From: CAYNRA01 sp046296415 | Lineage (GTDB): Bacteria; Bacteroidota; Bacteroidia; Cytophagales; Spirosomataceae | DNA length: 64,000 bases | Assembly: GCA_046296415.1 (NCBI GenBank) | Contig: JBKBLN010000001.1 | Coordinates: forward strand, 1,240,001-1,304,000 | Direction of reading: 5' to 3' | Shown here: piece by piece, positions 42,688 to 52,000 of the stretch | How the letters are laid out: each line of letters begins with the position of its first letter | How positions within the stretch are numbered: position 1 is the first letter of the stretch | Translations under genes and position numbers: made by a program | The notes under the pieces: model-generated | Databases searched by the model: none | What the model was told of the DNA's origin: nothing | Seen by the model: the letters and a program-made list of their open reading frames with translations, nothing else

Positions 42688-42701
42688 TGTATCGGAAAGT
42701 A
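42688..42701 (+). repeat. attR core
   Basis: TGTATCGGAAAGTA, identical to attL. Read in the mnmE frame, the codons are TGT ATC GGA AAG TAG, i.e. the C-I-G-K terminus followed by a different stop codon supplied by the flanking host DNA. Confidence 0.85.
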
Positions 42702-42808
42702 GGGTAAGGGCACGCCCTTACCCTACGCACGCCCTTACGCTACGCATGCCCTTACGCTACGCACGCCCTTACCCTACTCACGTAACCCTACGAACACCCT
42801 AACCTTAC
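42699..42808. repeat. REP palindrome and 17-bp tandem repeat array
   Basis: A 28-bp palindrome (42699-42726) has the 13-base arm GTAGGGTAAGGGC, centre AC, then the exact complement. From 42710 four consecutive 17-bp units follow (GCACGCCCTTACCCTAC and near-copies at 42727 and 42744; the unit at 42761 is identical to the first). Two degenerate units extend to 42808. Any unit can pair with the first arm, so alternative hairpins are possible. Confidence 0.8.
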
Positions 42809-42822
42809 GCACTGTAAAGCCC

Positions 42823-43365
42823 CTAATCAATACAGTACATATCATCTGACCATTTTTGGGGATTATTTTGGATATATTCAGTTATTAATTGGTATGATTT
42901 TTCATCTCGAATGATATGATCGTGAAATCTAGTCTGCCACTGAAAGGGTAACCCTAGTCGATTTGCATGTTTAGTCACTGCTGATTTATAGTTACCTAAA
43001 ATAGATGAGACAGATCTTTTCCCAATATTCTGAAATCTACTTGAATGATTGAATTCCTTTTGACAAGGTTGATTTATATCAGTGGTTTCATCTGTTTTGG
43101 AAGAATGAATTACCAAAATAGCATGCAAATGATTAGGCATTATAACATATTCTCCAAGAGAAATATCCGCCACCCGATTTTGTATTTCAAACCAAAGCAC
43201 ATCGGCTAGAATACCTTGATGAGATAAATGCATTTCACCTTGCTCAATCGAACCGAAGAAATGTTTTTTTTCAAATGTACAAATAGTAACAAAATAGGCA
43301 GCTTCCCAAGCGTAATTCCAAGATTTTAATCGAATGTTTTTTCGACAATTTAATTGTTTTTTCAT
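42823..43365 (-). CDS. REP-associated tyrosine transposase (RAYT)
   Basis: 180-aa Y1/HUH transposase. The opening RKNIRLKSWNYAWEAAYFVTICT and the metal-binding HUH motif in YVIMPNHLHAIL (His79, His81) are typical, as is the C-terminal FHDHIIRDEKSYQLITEYIQNNPQKW. The nucleophilic Tyr could be the one in LGNYKSAVTKHAN or in TEYIQNNP; this cannot be settled by eye. Such enzymes cut single-stranded DNA at REP hairpins, and identical REP palindromes lie on both sides of this gene. It is outside the att-bounded element, hence part of the host locus. Confidence 0.9.
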   Translation of the reverse strand: MKKQLNCRKNIRLKSWNYAWEAAYFVTICTFEKKHFFGSIEQGEMHLSHQGILADVLWFEIQNRVADISLGEYVIMPNHLHAILVIHSSKTDETTDINQPCQKEFNHSSRFQNIGKRSVSSILGNYKSAVTKHANRLGLPFQWQTRFHDHIIRDEKSYQLITEYIQNNPQKWSDDMYCID

Positions 43366-43453
43366 GGCTGTTTTTTTTAAATGACTAATGTGGATTATTA
43401 AAATTCACATTCCAAATTAGGAAATATTGATTTAATATTCATCAAATTATTTT

Positions 43454-43481
43454 GTAGGGTAAGGGCACGCCCTTACCCTAC
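43454..43481. repeat. REP palindrome, right copy
   Basis: 28 bp, identical to 42699-42726: arm GTAGGGTAAGGGC, centre AC, complementary arm. It lies 88 bases upstream of the RAYT start codon and just past the GH97 stop. Confidence 0.85.
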
Positions 43482-43494
43482 ACACCCCCTTACT

Positions 43495-45576
43495 TTATTT
43501 GTTTTTCGAAATTGCCTTTAACCGAATCACGAATCCACCCCCCGGTGCCATCGTTACTTTTTCTTTCGTCTTTGAGGTGATGATCTTTTGTGCTTGACTA
43601 ATTGAGGTAGGGTTTTGGTCATACGACGCTCCAGGGCCATCTAGTAAATAGCTTGCTTCAAAGGAGGTATGGGGTGGGAGAAATGAAAAATCGATGGTCA
43701 CCTCCCTCGCTTGTTCGTCTGAAATTCCCGCGACATACCAATCCCCATTTTCCGATTGACGTGCCTGAACGACCATATCGCCCGGAAAAGCCTTTAAGGT
43801 CATGGATTTTGCCCAGGTTAAAGGAATATTGACGATGAATCGAATTAAATCGGGATATTTAGCCATATTCTCTGGAAGATCACCAATCATTTGAATCGGA
43901 CTGAAAAATACCACAAACAATGCCAGTTGCTTGGCTATCGTGGTTCGGACTTTCGTAGTTCGCTCAGGAATATATTGATTCAAAGAAAACTGAAAAAATC
44001 CCGGCGTATAGTCCATGGGGCCTCCTTTGAGTCGAGTAAAGGGTAAAATGGTTTCATGTTCGGGAGTAAGTCCTAATGTCGGGGCATTGTTGAACTCATT
44101 TCCTCGCGCAGCTTCACTGGCCATCCAGTTTGGAAATGTTCGGTGTAATCCCGTGGGGCGGCTAGACTCATGGGATATTACCATCAGCTGATGCTCGGCT
44201 GCTTTTTGAGCAACTCGAATATAATGATCGTTCATCCATTGTCCGTCATGTCGCTCCCCACGGGGGATGATTCGCCCAACATAACCCGTTTTGACGGTTT
44301 CAATACCGTGCTGCTTCATAAATTGAAAAGCAGTCTCCATTCGTCGTTCGTAATTGGTTACCGACCCCGACGTTTCATGATGCATGATGAGCTTCACCCC
44401 GCGCTGCTGAGCATAGTTGGATAATTCTCGGATGGCGTAGTCGGGATAGGGCGTGACAAAGTCAAATACATTTTCTTTCCAATGGCCAAACCAGTCTTCC
44501 CAACCCTCGTTCCAGCCTTCCACTAGGACACCATCGAGCCCATATTCGGCGGCAAAGTCAAGGTAACGCTTGACATTCTCGGTATTAGCAGCGTGTTGTC
44601 CACCTGAGTATTGCCATGAGCCTTTTCCAACGTGCATTTCCCACCAAACTCCAATGAATCGCTGAGGTTTAATCCAATCGGTCGAGGTATAGGAGGAGGG
44701 TTCATTCAAATTAAGAATCAAGGGTGAATCCAAAATTCCTTCTGGAGTTTTGGAAATGTGCATTACCCGCCAGGGAGTAGAAAACGGAGTTTCCAAATAG
44801 GCTTTATTTCCGACGGCGTCGGGCACTAGGTGCGATTTCAATGATCTTTTTTCTCGATCTACTTCAATATGCATCACCGGATAATGCACTAATGCGGCTT
44901 CGTGTAGTTGCAAAAAAATAGGATCGGAGGTATACATCAAAAGGGGAGTTTGGACAAAATAATCTCCAATGGGTTCTTTCAAGGCGATGTCCTTTTCTTG
45001 AGCCGAGGCTTCCAATGCTCGAATTTCCGATAGTTTAGTCTTTTGGTATAGGTATTCGTTGGTTTCATAATCGCCTGGAATCCAATAGGTTGTTGGATCT
45101 GTAGTCAGATTAAATTCGCTGAGCTCATCCTGAACGACGAAGTGTTTTACAGATGACTGTGTAGGAAAATGATACCGAAAAGCAAATCCGTCATTATACA
45201 CTCGGAATTTGAGATCGACTAGGATTTGGGGGCTGGATGTACTTTCCAAATGGAGGGTAAGTTCTTGGTAATCATTGGGAATGTCGGACTGTTCTCCCAA
45301 AAAAGGCTTCCAGGGCGCGTGGATCGTTTGAGTTTCTAAGCTTTTCAAAACAAAATGTGTCAATTCCACCTTGGGTTTACTCCATTGGAATCCCAAGGCA
45401 GAAGGTTGAATTACGACTTTTCCTTCAAATAATACCCGGTATTTCAGAGGTTGAGTGGAAATGATTTGGACCGAGACCTGTTGGTCAGGTGAGACAATCG
45501 ATGGAAATTGCCCATGAGCAAAAAAGGGAAGGAGAAGATATACCATCCCTAATAAGAGTAAACGTTTCATCATCAA
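43495..45576 (-). CDS. GH97 alpha-glucosidase, SusB-like
   Basis: 693 aa with a signal peptide ending FFAHGQ. The GH97 three-part layout is visible: an N-terminal beta-sandwich (~25-290), a TIM-barrel catalytic domain and a C-terminal beta domain. Catalytic-region motifs are GVLVEGWNEGWEDW, LIMHHETSGSVTNYERRM (~398), MVISHESSRPTGLHRTFPN (~468), MASEAARGNEF and GGPMDYTPGFF. The Glu residues in HHET, HES and the EAARGNE stretch correspond to the calcium ligands and general base of the inverting Bacteroides SusB group rather than the retaining GH97 group, so it should hydrolyse alpha-glucosides with inversion. Periplasmic. No SusC/D pair is nearby. Confidence 0.92.
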   Translation of the reverse strand: MMMKRLLLLGMVYLLLPFFAHGQFPSIVSPDQQVSVQIISTQPLKYRVLFEGKVVIQPSALGFQWSKPKVELTHFVLKSLETQTIHAPWKPFLGEQSDIPNDYQELTLHLESTSSPQILVDLKFRVYNDGFAFRYHFPTQSSVKHFVVQDELSEFNLTTDPTTYWIPGDYETNEYLYQKTKLSEIRALEASAQEKDIALKEPIGDYFVQTPLLMYTSDPIFLQLHEAALVHYPVMHIEVDREKRSLKSHLVPDAVGNKAYLETPFSTPWRVMHISKTPEGILDSPLILNLNEPSSYTSTDWIKPQRFIGVWWEMHVGKGSWQYSGGQHAANTENVKRYLDFAAEYGLDGVLVEGWNEGWEDWFGHWKENVFDFVTPYPDYAIRELSNYAQQRGVKLIMHHETSGSVTNYERRMETAFQFMKQHGIETVKTGYVGRIIPRGERHDGQWMNDHYIRVAQKAAEHQLMVISHESSRPTGLHRTFPNWMASEAARGNEFNNAPTLGLTPEHETILPFTRLKGGPMDYTPGFFQFSLNQYIPERTTKVRTTIAKQLALFVVFFSPIQMIGDLPENMAKYPDLIRFIVNIPLTWAKSMTLKAFPGDMVVQARQSENGDWYVAGISDEQAREVTIDFSFLPPHTSFEASYLLDGPGASYDQNPTSISQAQKIITSKTKEKVTMAPGGGFVIRLKAISKNK

Positions 45577-45659
45577 TAGGTTTTTATTCGAAAGCGGAAA
45601 TTACCTAACTTTTTGATGATTCCAACCGTCAATCGTTTAACCCAATTGAAATTAAAAAA

Positions 45660-45745
45660 AATATTTTTTGTACTCTTTGCGCCCTTTGCGGATCAAAAAA
45701 ACGCGGAAAACGCCCAGGAACCGCTTGACGAATCACAGAGAATCA
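45660..45745 (-). repeat. Dispersed GCGTT/GCAAAGG repeat, copy 2
   Basis: On the reverse strand it reads GCGTTTTCCGCG, a T-run, GATCCGC and then GCAAAGGGCGCAAAG, matching copy 1 at 17618-17690 in order and spacing. It is intergenic and inverted relative to copy 1. Confidence 0.5.
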
Positions 45746-45752
45746 AAATAAA

Positions 45753-46628
45753 TTAGCCAGCATACCGCGGAAAATACCTAGAAACAATCTCAATATCCCA
45801 ACCTTCGAATTTGTTTTGGACATCGGACTCCGATAAAAGGAGGGTGGAGAAATACAAAACGTCACCATTTGAAAATCCTATTTCATAAATCGAATAGGAA
45901 TGCCACAAGCTTCGATATTCGGTATTTTGGTAAGCCTTGATATACAAAATATCTTTTTTGGAGTACGTCACCAATTGTTCATCGGTGCCAAACCAAAAAG
46001 TGTCTTGACCTTTGGATAAAATCAAAACCTTTCTAAGATCAGCTCGATAGTAGTTGGCCAACAAAACAAAATTTCCTAGATTCAACAGAGTCCAACTAAC
46101 TAAATTGTACAGGTGAATGGAAGGTGGATAGAGCAAGGATAATGGAATAGAAAATAGAAGAAATATCACCAAGGTGAAAATTCCGGGCATTCGGGAGAGT
46201 CGGACCATCCCCCGCCAATGAACAGAGTACCGAAAAGGATGAGTGCGGAAAGAGGTATAGGGATTGAAAACAAAAGACATTTTATCGCCTACTTTTTGTA
46301 ATGCCTCCCAGTTCTGATCAAAAAAGTGTTGGAGGTAGGGTGTAAAATCCTCCAAGTTCGCAATGGGTTTTTCATAGACTTTTCCCTGGTTGAGGAAATA
46401 CACAACAAATTTGCCTGAAAAGTATAAGCCAATTTTGAGGTAAATGTCTTGATTTTCCTCCATGGTAATGGATGGACAAGTAAAGCCTACGTTTAGTCCA
46501 TAACGTTGGTCGTGCCAAGGAAATTGATGAATGAGCTCAAGCGTTTCGTCCCAAGTGCGAAGCTGAGCATGAGAATATTCACCTTTTTCGTAGGTGATTT
46601 CTTGAATCTTGGAAAGTTTAGTTTTCAT
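45753..46628 (-). CDS. Membrane protein of unknown function
   Basis: 291 aa. A soluble N-terminal domain (~1-145, with SFVFNPYTSFRTHPFRYSVHW) precedes two adjacent membrane helices (MPGIFTLVIFLLFSIPLSLLY and LVSWTLLNLGNFVLLANYY). A C-terminal cytoplasmic domain follows with KDILYIKAYQNTEYRSLWHSY and EIGFSNGDVLYFSTLLLSE, which resembles a PH-like fold. No named family recognised. It stands alone between the GH97 gene and the giant-protein cluster. Confidence 0.7.
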   Translation of the reverse strand: MKTKLSKIQEITYEKGEYSHAQLRTWDETLELIHQFPWHDQRYGLNVGFTCPSITMEENQDIYLKIGLYFSGKFVVYFLNQGKVYEKPIANLEDFTPYLQHFFDQNWEALQKVGDKMSFVFNPYTSFRTHPFRYSVHWRGMVRLSRMPGIFTLVIFLLFSIPLSLLYPPSIHLYNLVSWTLLNLGNFVLLANYYRADLRKVLILSKGQDTFWFGTDEQLVTYSKKDILYIKAYQNTEYRSLWHSYSIYEIGFSNGDVLYFSTLLLSESDVQNKFEGWDIEIVSRYFPRYAG

Positions 46629-46989
46629 GAAGAGTTAGGGAAATACAATAACTTGTAAAATTGACACTTTAAGTAAAGAAATCTACCGTTGGATAAATAG
46701 TGAAAGTTTCTTTTGGTGCGTCATGGGTTTGTGATTAGTTTTGATAGTAGATCAAATAGATGAATTATATAAGGGTATTCATGGTCCTTTTTGGTAGACT
46801 AATATACTAAATTTGATCTAGTTTTGAAGTATGACTTGGCAATAAATTGCACTTTTGAGCCTTGCGTAGCGTACCAGTGAAGAATTTAGCAAGTACGTAT
46901 AATTAGAAGCGTTTGTTGAGGGTCAATCGATTAACGCATGTATTTAAAGACATTTTAACCCACAAACTACAAACGAATTAAGTTTTTTC
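46629..46989. other. Intergenic region upstream of the NHL/Calx-beta cluster
   Basis: About 360 bases, A+T-rich, with no coding frame. It must carry the promoters of the two divergent genes, but I find no full -33/-7 pair that I trust. Confidence 0.45.
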
Positions 46990-49008
46990 ATGCGTTTTAC
47001 ATTTCCGTTCAACTTATCTTTCTGGTTAGGGGTATTGTACTTTTTCCTCTGTATTAGCGAAAGTACGAATGCACAGCAGCCAACTGTTCGACTATCGGTT
47101 GATCAATTGAATATAATCCGGGATGGTGGGAAGGCTACAGTTACGGCTACATTATCCGAGGTATTTGATCGGGATGTGAAAGTTTATTTTGATTTTGATG
47201 GTTCTGCAGTATACCGTTTCGATTATGATGTTGAATTTTCTGAGAAAGGAAATATTTCGGTAGTCGCTGGTGGAAATGGGTCTGGATCTCACTTAAATCA
47301 GTTCTCGTATGCACATAGTTTTTTTATAGATAAAAATGAAAATATTTTTGTGTCTGACTTTTATAATCATCGTATTGTTAAATGGGTAAAGAATTCCTCT
47401 GAAGGAGTTATTGTTGCAGGAGGTAATGGGCCTGGGAATGAAATGGATCAGTTGAATTTACCGTTTGGTATATTTGTTGATAACCAGGATAATATCTTTA
47501 TTGGTGATTGGATGAACCATCGGGTTCAAAAATGGGCTCAGGGCGAATCTATGGGTACAACCGTCGCAGGAGGGAATGGGCCTGGTGATAGTCTAAATCA
47601 ACTTTACCATCCAAGTGAAATAGCGGTAGATCAAAATGGTGATTTAATCATTCTTAATTTTTCAAATGGCAATTTGGTAAAATGGGTTCCTGGCGCTAAG
47701 GAGAGTAAAAAAATTGTAGTAAATCATATTTATTTTGGACAAGCCACCTCATTAAATTCTATCCGAAATTTCTTCTTAGATGAAAATGGGAATATTTTTT
47801 TAACTGGAGGATTTATTGATGAACGAATTTTTAAGTTGAGACCAAATTCGGATATTGCTGAAATTGTAGCAGGGTGGTATGGAAACCAAAACTCCCCCTT
47901 TTCTTTTAATTCTCCTAAAGGTATTCATGTTGATAAAGGTAGGATACTCGTTGTTGCTGACGCAAATAATCATCGTATTCAGCAATGGGTCTTGGATTCT
48001 AGTATTCTCCCGAAGACTGTCGCAGGAGGAAATGGTTTAGGTGGAGAATTGAACCAATTAAGCTATCCTAACGATGTTCAATTAGACCGTTTTGGGAATA
48101 TATTTATTTTAGATAGTGGGAATTTTCGAGTACTTAAAATAAATGATCAACCTCAAATCCTTATTAGAGCAGGTGATTTAGTTGGTAAAATGGACGTAAA
48201 TTCAATTAAAAATAATGTTCATGATAATAAAGTATTATTGCTCAAGCCTCAAAGTATTATCAATGGAAACATTGTGAATATTCAAGATTCAATAATGATC
48301 CAAATTGGCAATCCTCCAAAAATTCCAAACGGAATTCAAACAAATGTAGATTTCGTTTGTCCAAATTCCACATTTACGTATACTCTTCCTAGTGCAGAGG
48401 AGGGGGCCACGTATGAATGGGGATTTTTGGAGGCAAGTCCAGGTGCCAAAATCATCGCTACGACGGCTACTTCCGCGACTGTTTTCTTCGAAGCTGGATT
48501 TTCAGAGGCCACGTTGACCGTCTTGGCAAAAAATGCATTTGGAGAAAGTCCAAAAAGATCGTTCAAAGTTCGAAAAGGCACTCTCCCCAATACCCCCGGT
48601 ACCATTCAAGCTTCTCATTTAGTAGTTTGTCAAAATTCAACCCGATCCTATACTGTTTTGCCCGTCGATGGGGCTCTATCGTACGAATGGAGTTATTCGG
48701 GAACGGGAGCGAGTTTTTCAAACGGGGGTGCTTCGATACGCGTGAGTTATGGGGCTTCGGCTACCTCGGGCACCTGGCAAGTACGAGCCGTGGGGGGCTG
48801 CGAAAGTAGCGAGGCAAGAACCCTGCCAGTTCAAATGATTCCACAAAATCAAGTGGTCCAAGGGCCTTTGACGCTACGAGCTGATGAGAGGAGAAATAAA
48901 CAAGCCACGAGGTCTATTATTCTGCAACTTGGTGCGAGTCAACAGCCCATCACCCTTGAGCACGGCACGGTGTTTTCTGCGCAACTTGTCGGATGCCCTG
49001 TGGAGTAG
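46990..49008 (+). CDS. Secreted NHL/Calx-beta/PKD-like protein, short paralog
   Basis: 672 aa with a signal peptide (ending STNAQQ). A Calx-beta-like first half (PTVRLSVDQLNIIRDGGKATVTATL, ~30-90) runs into a six-bladed NHL propeller (~95-390) whose blades begin VAGGNGxG and end NHRIxxW. The chain then returns to a degraded second half of the Calx-beta domain (PQILIRAGDLVGKMDV, ~395-445). Two PKD-like domains (~453-620) and a C-terminal tail (TLEHGTVFSAQLVGCPVE) follow. It lacks the second Calx-beta/NHL module and the VCBS and Fn3 parts of its two larger paralogs. Its 3' 650 coding bases are nearly identical to the third paralog, so it looks like a recombinant short form. Probably cell-surface or secreted. 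Confidence 0.85.
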   Translation: MRFTFPFNLSFWLGVLYFFLCISESTNAQQPTVRLSVDQLNIIRDGGKATVTATLSEVFDRDVKVYFDFDGSAVYRFDYDVEFSEKGNISVVAGGNGSGSHLNQFSYAHSFFIDKNENIFVSDFYNHRIVKWVKNSSEGVIVAGGNGPGNEMDQLNLPFGIFVDNQDNIFIGDWMNHRVQKWAQGESMGTTVAGGNGPGDSLNQLYHPSEIAVDQNGDLIILNFSNGNLVKWVPGAKESKKIVVNHIYFGQATSLNSIRNFFLDENGNIFLTGGFIDERIFKLRPNSDIAEIVAGWYGNQNSPFSFNSPKGIHVDKGRILVVADANNHRIQQWVLDSSILPKTVAGGNGLGGELNQLSYPNDVQLDRFGNIFILDSGNFRVLKINDQPQILIRAGDLVGKMDVNSIKNNVHDNKVLLLKPQSIINGNIVNIQDSIMIQIGNPPKIPNGIQTNVDFVCPNSTFTYTLPSAEEGATYEWGFLEASPGAKIIATTATSATVFFEAGFSEATLTVLAKNAFGESPKRSFKVRKGTLPNTPGTIQASHLVVCQNSTRSYTVLPVDGALSYEWSYSGTGASFSNGGASIRVSYGASATSGTWQVRAVGGCESSEARTLPVQMIPQNQVVQGPLTLRADERRNKQATRSIILQLGASQQPITLEHGTVFSAQLVGCPVE

Positions 49009-49068
49009 AAGACTAAAAATCAAGATAAATAGAAGAGGAAAGTAGATTAGGCCTTGGAGGTTAATCGA
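48355..49068 (+). repeat. 714-bp direct repeat, copy 1
   Basis: Covers the PKD-like and C-terminal coding region of the short paralog plus 60 bases past its stop. Aligned by hand to 61818-62531 it shows about 30 substitutions and no gap (about 96% identity). The last ~85 bases, including the non-coding tail, are identical. Confidence 0.9.
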
Positions 49069-49075
49069 AACCCTA

Positions 49076-52000
49076 TTGAAAAAAATAATTAAAGGTTTTT
49101 CAACTGTGAGAATACAAGGAAAATTAAAGAAGCTTTTCAAAAAATATTTTTTGGGGAGTCTTATACTGGGTTTTTTAAGCGTGAAAGCGCAACAACCTAC
49201 CGTTCAATTAACGGTTGATCAATCGGAGATCTCGGAAGCGGGTGGTAAGGCGGTAGTGACGGCGCGGTTGTCTCACGTGTCGGATCGGGATGTGACGATA
49301 GTTTTCCGTGCCAAAGGGATGGCCAAGTACAATCGTGATTTCACCGCAGATTTTACAGGAAAAGGTGCATCAAAAATCATTTTGGGAGCTGTTTCAAATT
49401 CTGAGTACAAAATAGAAAACCTTTGGACTCCAACCAGCGTTGTCGCTGATAATCTCGGAAATCTATATGTCTGCGATCAACTCTTAAGCCGTATTTTTAA
49501 ATTGAATTTGGCAACGGATGTTGTGGAGGTTGTAGCAGGTAACCATTTTTCTGGTGAAGGTGCCGATCAATTAGCCTTACCCGCCGATATTGTTCTAGAC
49601 AAGGAAGGTAATTTATACATCGCGGACATGGCAAATCATCGCATACAAAAATGGGCTCCTGGTGCGATAGAAGGTATAACAGTGGCGGGAGGAAATGGGT
49701 TGGGTAGTTTGCCTAATCAACTTAATTTCCCTTCCGGAATAAGTTTTGACCATGAGGGCTACTTGTATATTTCAGATTCAAATAATTATCGAGTACAAAA
49801 ATGGAAAATAGGGGAGTCTGAGGGAATTACCGTGGTGGATGAGTTTGAAGATTACGCTCGGCCCTATAGCCATTTTAATATCCCTAGGTTAAATAAGTTA
49901 TTTGTTGACAAGTTTAAAAATATTTTTATCTCGACTAGATATCAAGTGGCCAAGTGGTCCGAAAAAGAAAAACGGCTTATTTACCTACTGGGTAGGGTAA
50001 ATCAAGTGGATAGAAATGCACCTGTTGATAACCCAAATCATGTTTACATTGATGAAGAAGGGGTGCTGTATGTTGCGGAAAGTGGGGCAAATGCCATCTT
50101 TAAAGTATACCCAGGTTCTACACAAAGAGTCTTAGTTGCTGGAGGAAATGGAGGAGGAAATGGTTTAAATCAATTAGATGGTCCAAAAGGATTTTGTTTT
50201 GATAATAAAGGTGATTTTTTTATTGCGGATAGTTATAATTCTAGGATTCTTAAATTGAATATACAACCTCAAATTGTGATCCCCGCAGGTCAACTTACAG
50301 GTACGTTTTCATTAACTACCGTCGATGATCTCAATTTTGAAGATAATGAATGGATTGAATTTGATATAGAGGAAGTAGAGAATGCGTCCTTGCTTTCAAA
50401 TCAGGAACCAATCCAACTCAAGATTTTGGATAATGATGGTCCACCCAAAGTGCAATTGACTTTCGCAGAGCCACAACTTCATGAAAGTGGTGATTCCATT
50501 GCTGTCAAAGTTCAGCTAATTCCTCGGCCTGAAAAGAATGTATCATTTTCCTTACGTTTTTCTGGAACAGCCATTCTAGGTACAGATTACACTGTAGATC
50601 AAAAATCATTGCATTTTGCTCCCAATGATACCATTCAGTGGGTATTTATTAAACCCATAAATGATCAATTGATTGAAGGCCCAGAATCCATCATTGTAGA
50701 CGTGCAGGAAACAGACCGAATTTCCGCGCCTTTTCCGATAGCCACTATCAACCTACTTTCGGAGGATCAACCTAAAGTTTCAATCTCATTAAGTGCATCA
50801 TCCATCCTTGAAAAGGGAGGTAATGCGAAATTAACAGCTACATTGAATTCACCTCATAGTCATGATGTTACGCTGATAATAAGCAATAAGGGAAGTGCCA
50901 ATGTAGAGGAGGATTATCAATTAAATTTTTCAGGAAAAGGTGGCACTTACATTGTAGCTGGCGGAAATGGACTGGGAAATGCACCCAATCAACTTTATGA
51001 ACCGCAAGAAATTTTAGTAGATCGTGAAGGAACCATTTGGATAGCCGACCGTGGAAACCAACGAATTCAAAAATGGGCTAAACATGCTTCCTCCGGCGAG
51101 ACTTATCAAAGGCTAGATTATGCAGCCTATCTAGCCTTTGATAAGTCTCGTAATATCTACGCAGGGGATATTTATAACAACAGCATAAAAAAAATAGCAC
51201 CCGATGGGACTCAGGTCACAGTTGTAGCCGGAAATAATGGGGATGGCAATGCCATGAATCAGTTATATCGTCCACATGGATTTAGCGTGGATTCTGATGG
51301 GGCTATATTCATAGCAGATCGGTCTAATAATAGAATTCAAAAATGGACGGCAGGTTCGTCGACGGGTTCAACAGTTGTCAATTCTTCTGGGTCATGGTAT
51401 GATTCAACCTTTTTTGATCCAACCGACGTTTTTGTTGACTCAAAAGGGAGTGTATTTTACACAGATTCCCAAAATGCTAGGATTTTTAAGTGGAATCCGG
51501 CCACAGGAAAAAGCTCTATCGTGGCTCAAAAACCACAGTATGTCTACTCAGAAACTCTTTTGAAGTCAACTTCAAATTTACACGTTGATGAGTCAGAAAA
51601 TATTTATATCGTAGATAGCTGGGGAAATCAAATTACAAAATGGGCAGTTGGCACTCCTTATGGTAAGGTAGTGGCAGGTGGCAAAGGGGCGGGGTCTGCA
51701 CTTAATCAACTGAATAATCCGAAAGGTGTATTTTTAGATCAATATGGCAATCTTTATATTTCAGATACAGACAACCACCGAGTTGTCAAAGTGATTCAAC
51801 AAGCACAAATTATCATTCCGGCAGGACAGACAACAGGAACTTTAGAAATTGTAGTGATAAACGATTACCTTAAAGAGCCAACGGAAAATATCATTTTCAC
51901 TGTTCTAGATATTGATAATGCTACGTCAGCTTTTCCACGTGATACAGTTTTAACGCTCAACATTGAAAACTATGCCAGTAAATTAGAAAAACAAACTACC

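Larger units (their letters stand above)
34067..42701 (+). mobile_element. Integrated element at the mnmE 3' end (satellite/IME-like)
   Basis: About 8.6 kb bounded by an exact 14-bp direct repeat, TGTATCGGAAAGTA, at 34067-34080 and 42688-42701. In order it carries a zinc-finger/HTH excisionase-like gene, a tyrosine recombinase, an unknown 366-aa gene, two small HTH-type genes, an SF3 helicase, a DUF6371 primase-like gene, two small unknown genes and a DUF4468 gene, all on the plus strand. Base usage is visibly different from the flanks (A- and AAC/ACC-rich coding strand). No relaxase, type IV secretion, capsid or terminase large-subunit gene is seen. It can probably excise and replicate, but must borrow a transfer route. 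The 3' end of mnmE (trmE/thdF) is also the target of the unrelated Salmonella island SGI1. Confidence 0.85.

Noticed and set aside
42710..42808. CRISPR array
   Set aside because: The 17-bp units are directly adjacent with no spacers, no cas genes are near, and the units are halves of the REP palindrome.
42823..43481. RAYT as part of the integrated element
   Set aside because: It lies outside attR, and the reconstructed empty site places the REP array right after the mnmE stop, so it belongs to the host locus.
48417..48809. Alternative-frame ORF that reappears at 61880-62149
   Set aside because: The same shadow appears in both copies only because the 714-bp repeat duplicates the DNA; the main frame is the conserved one.
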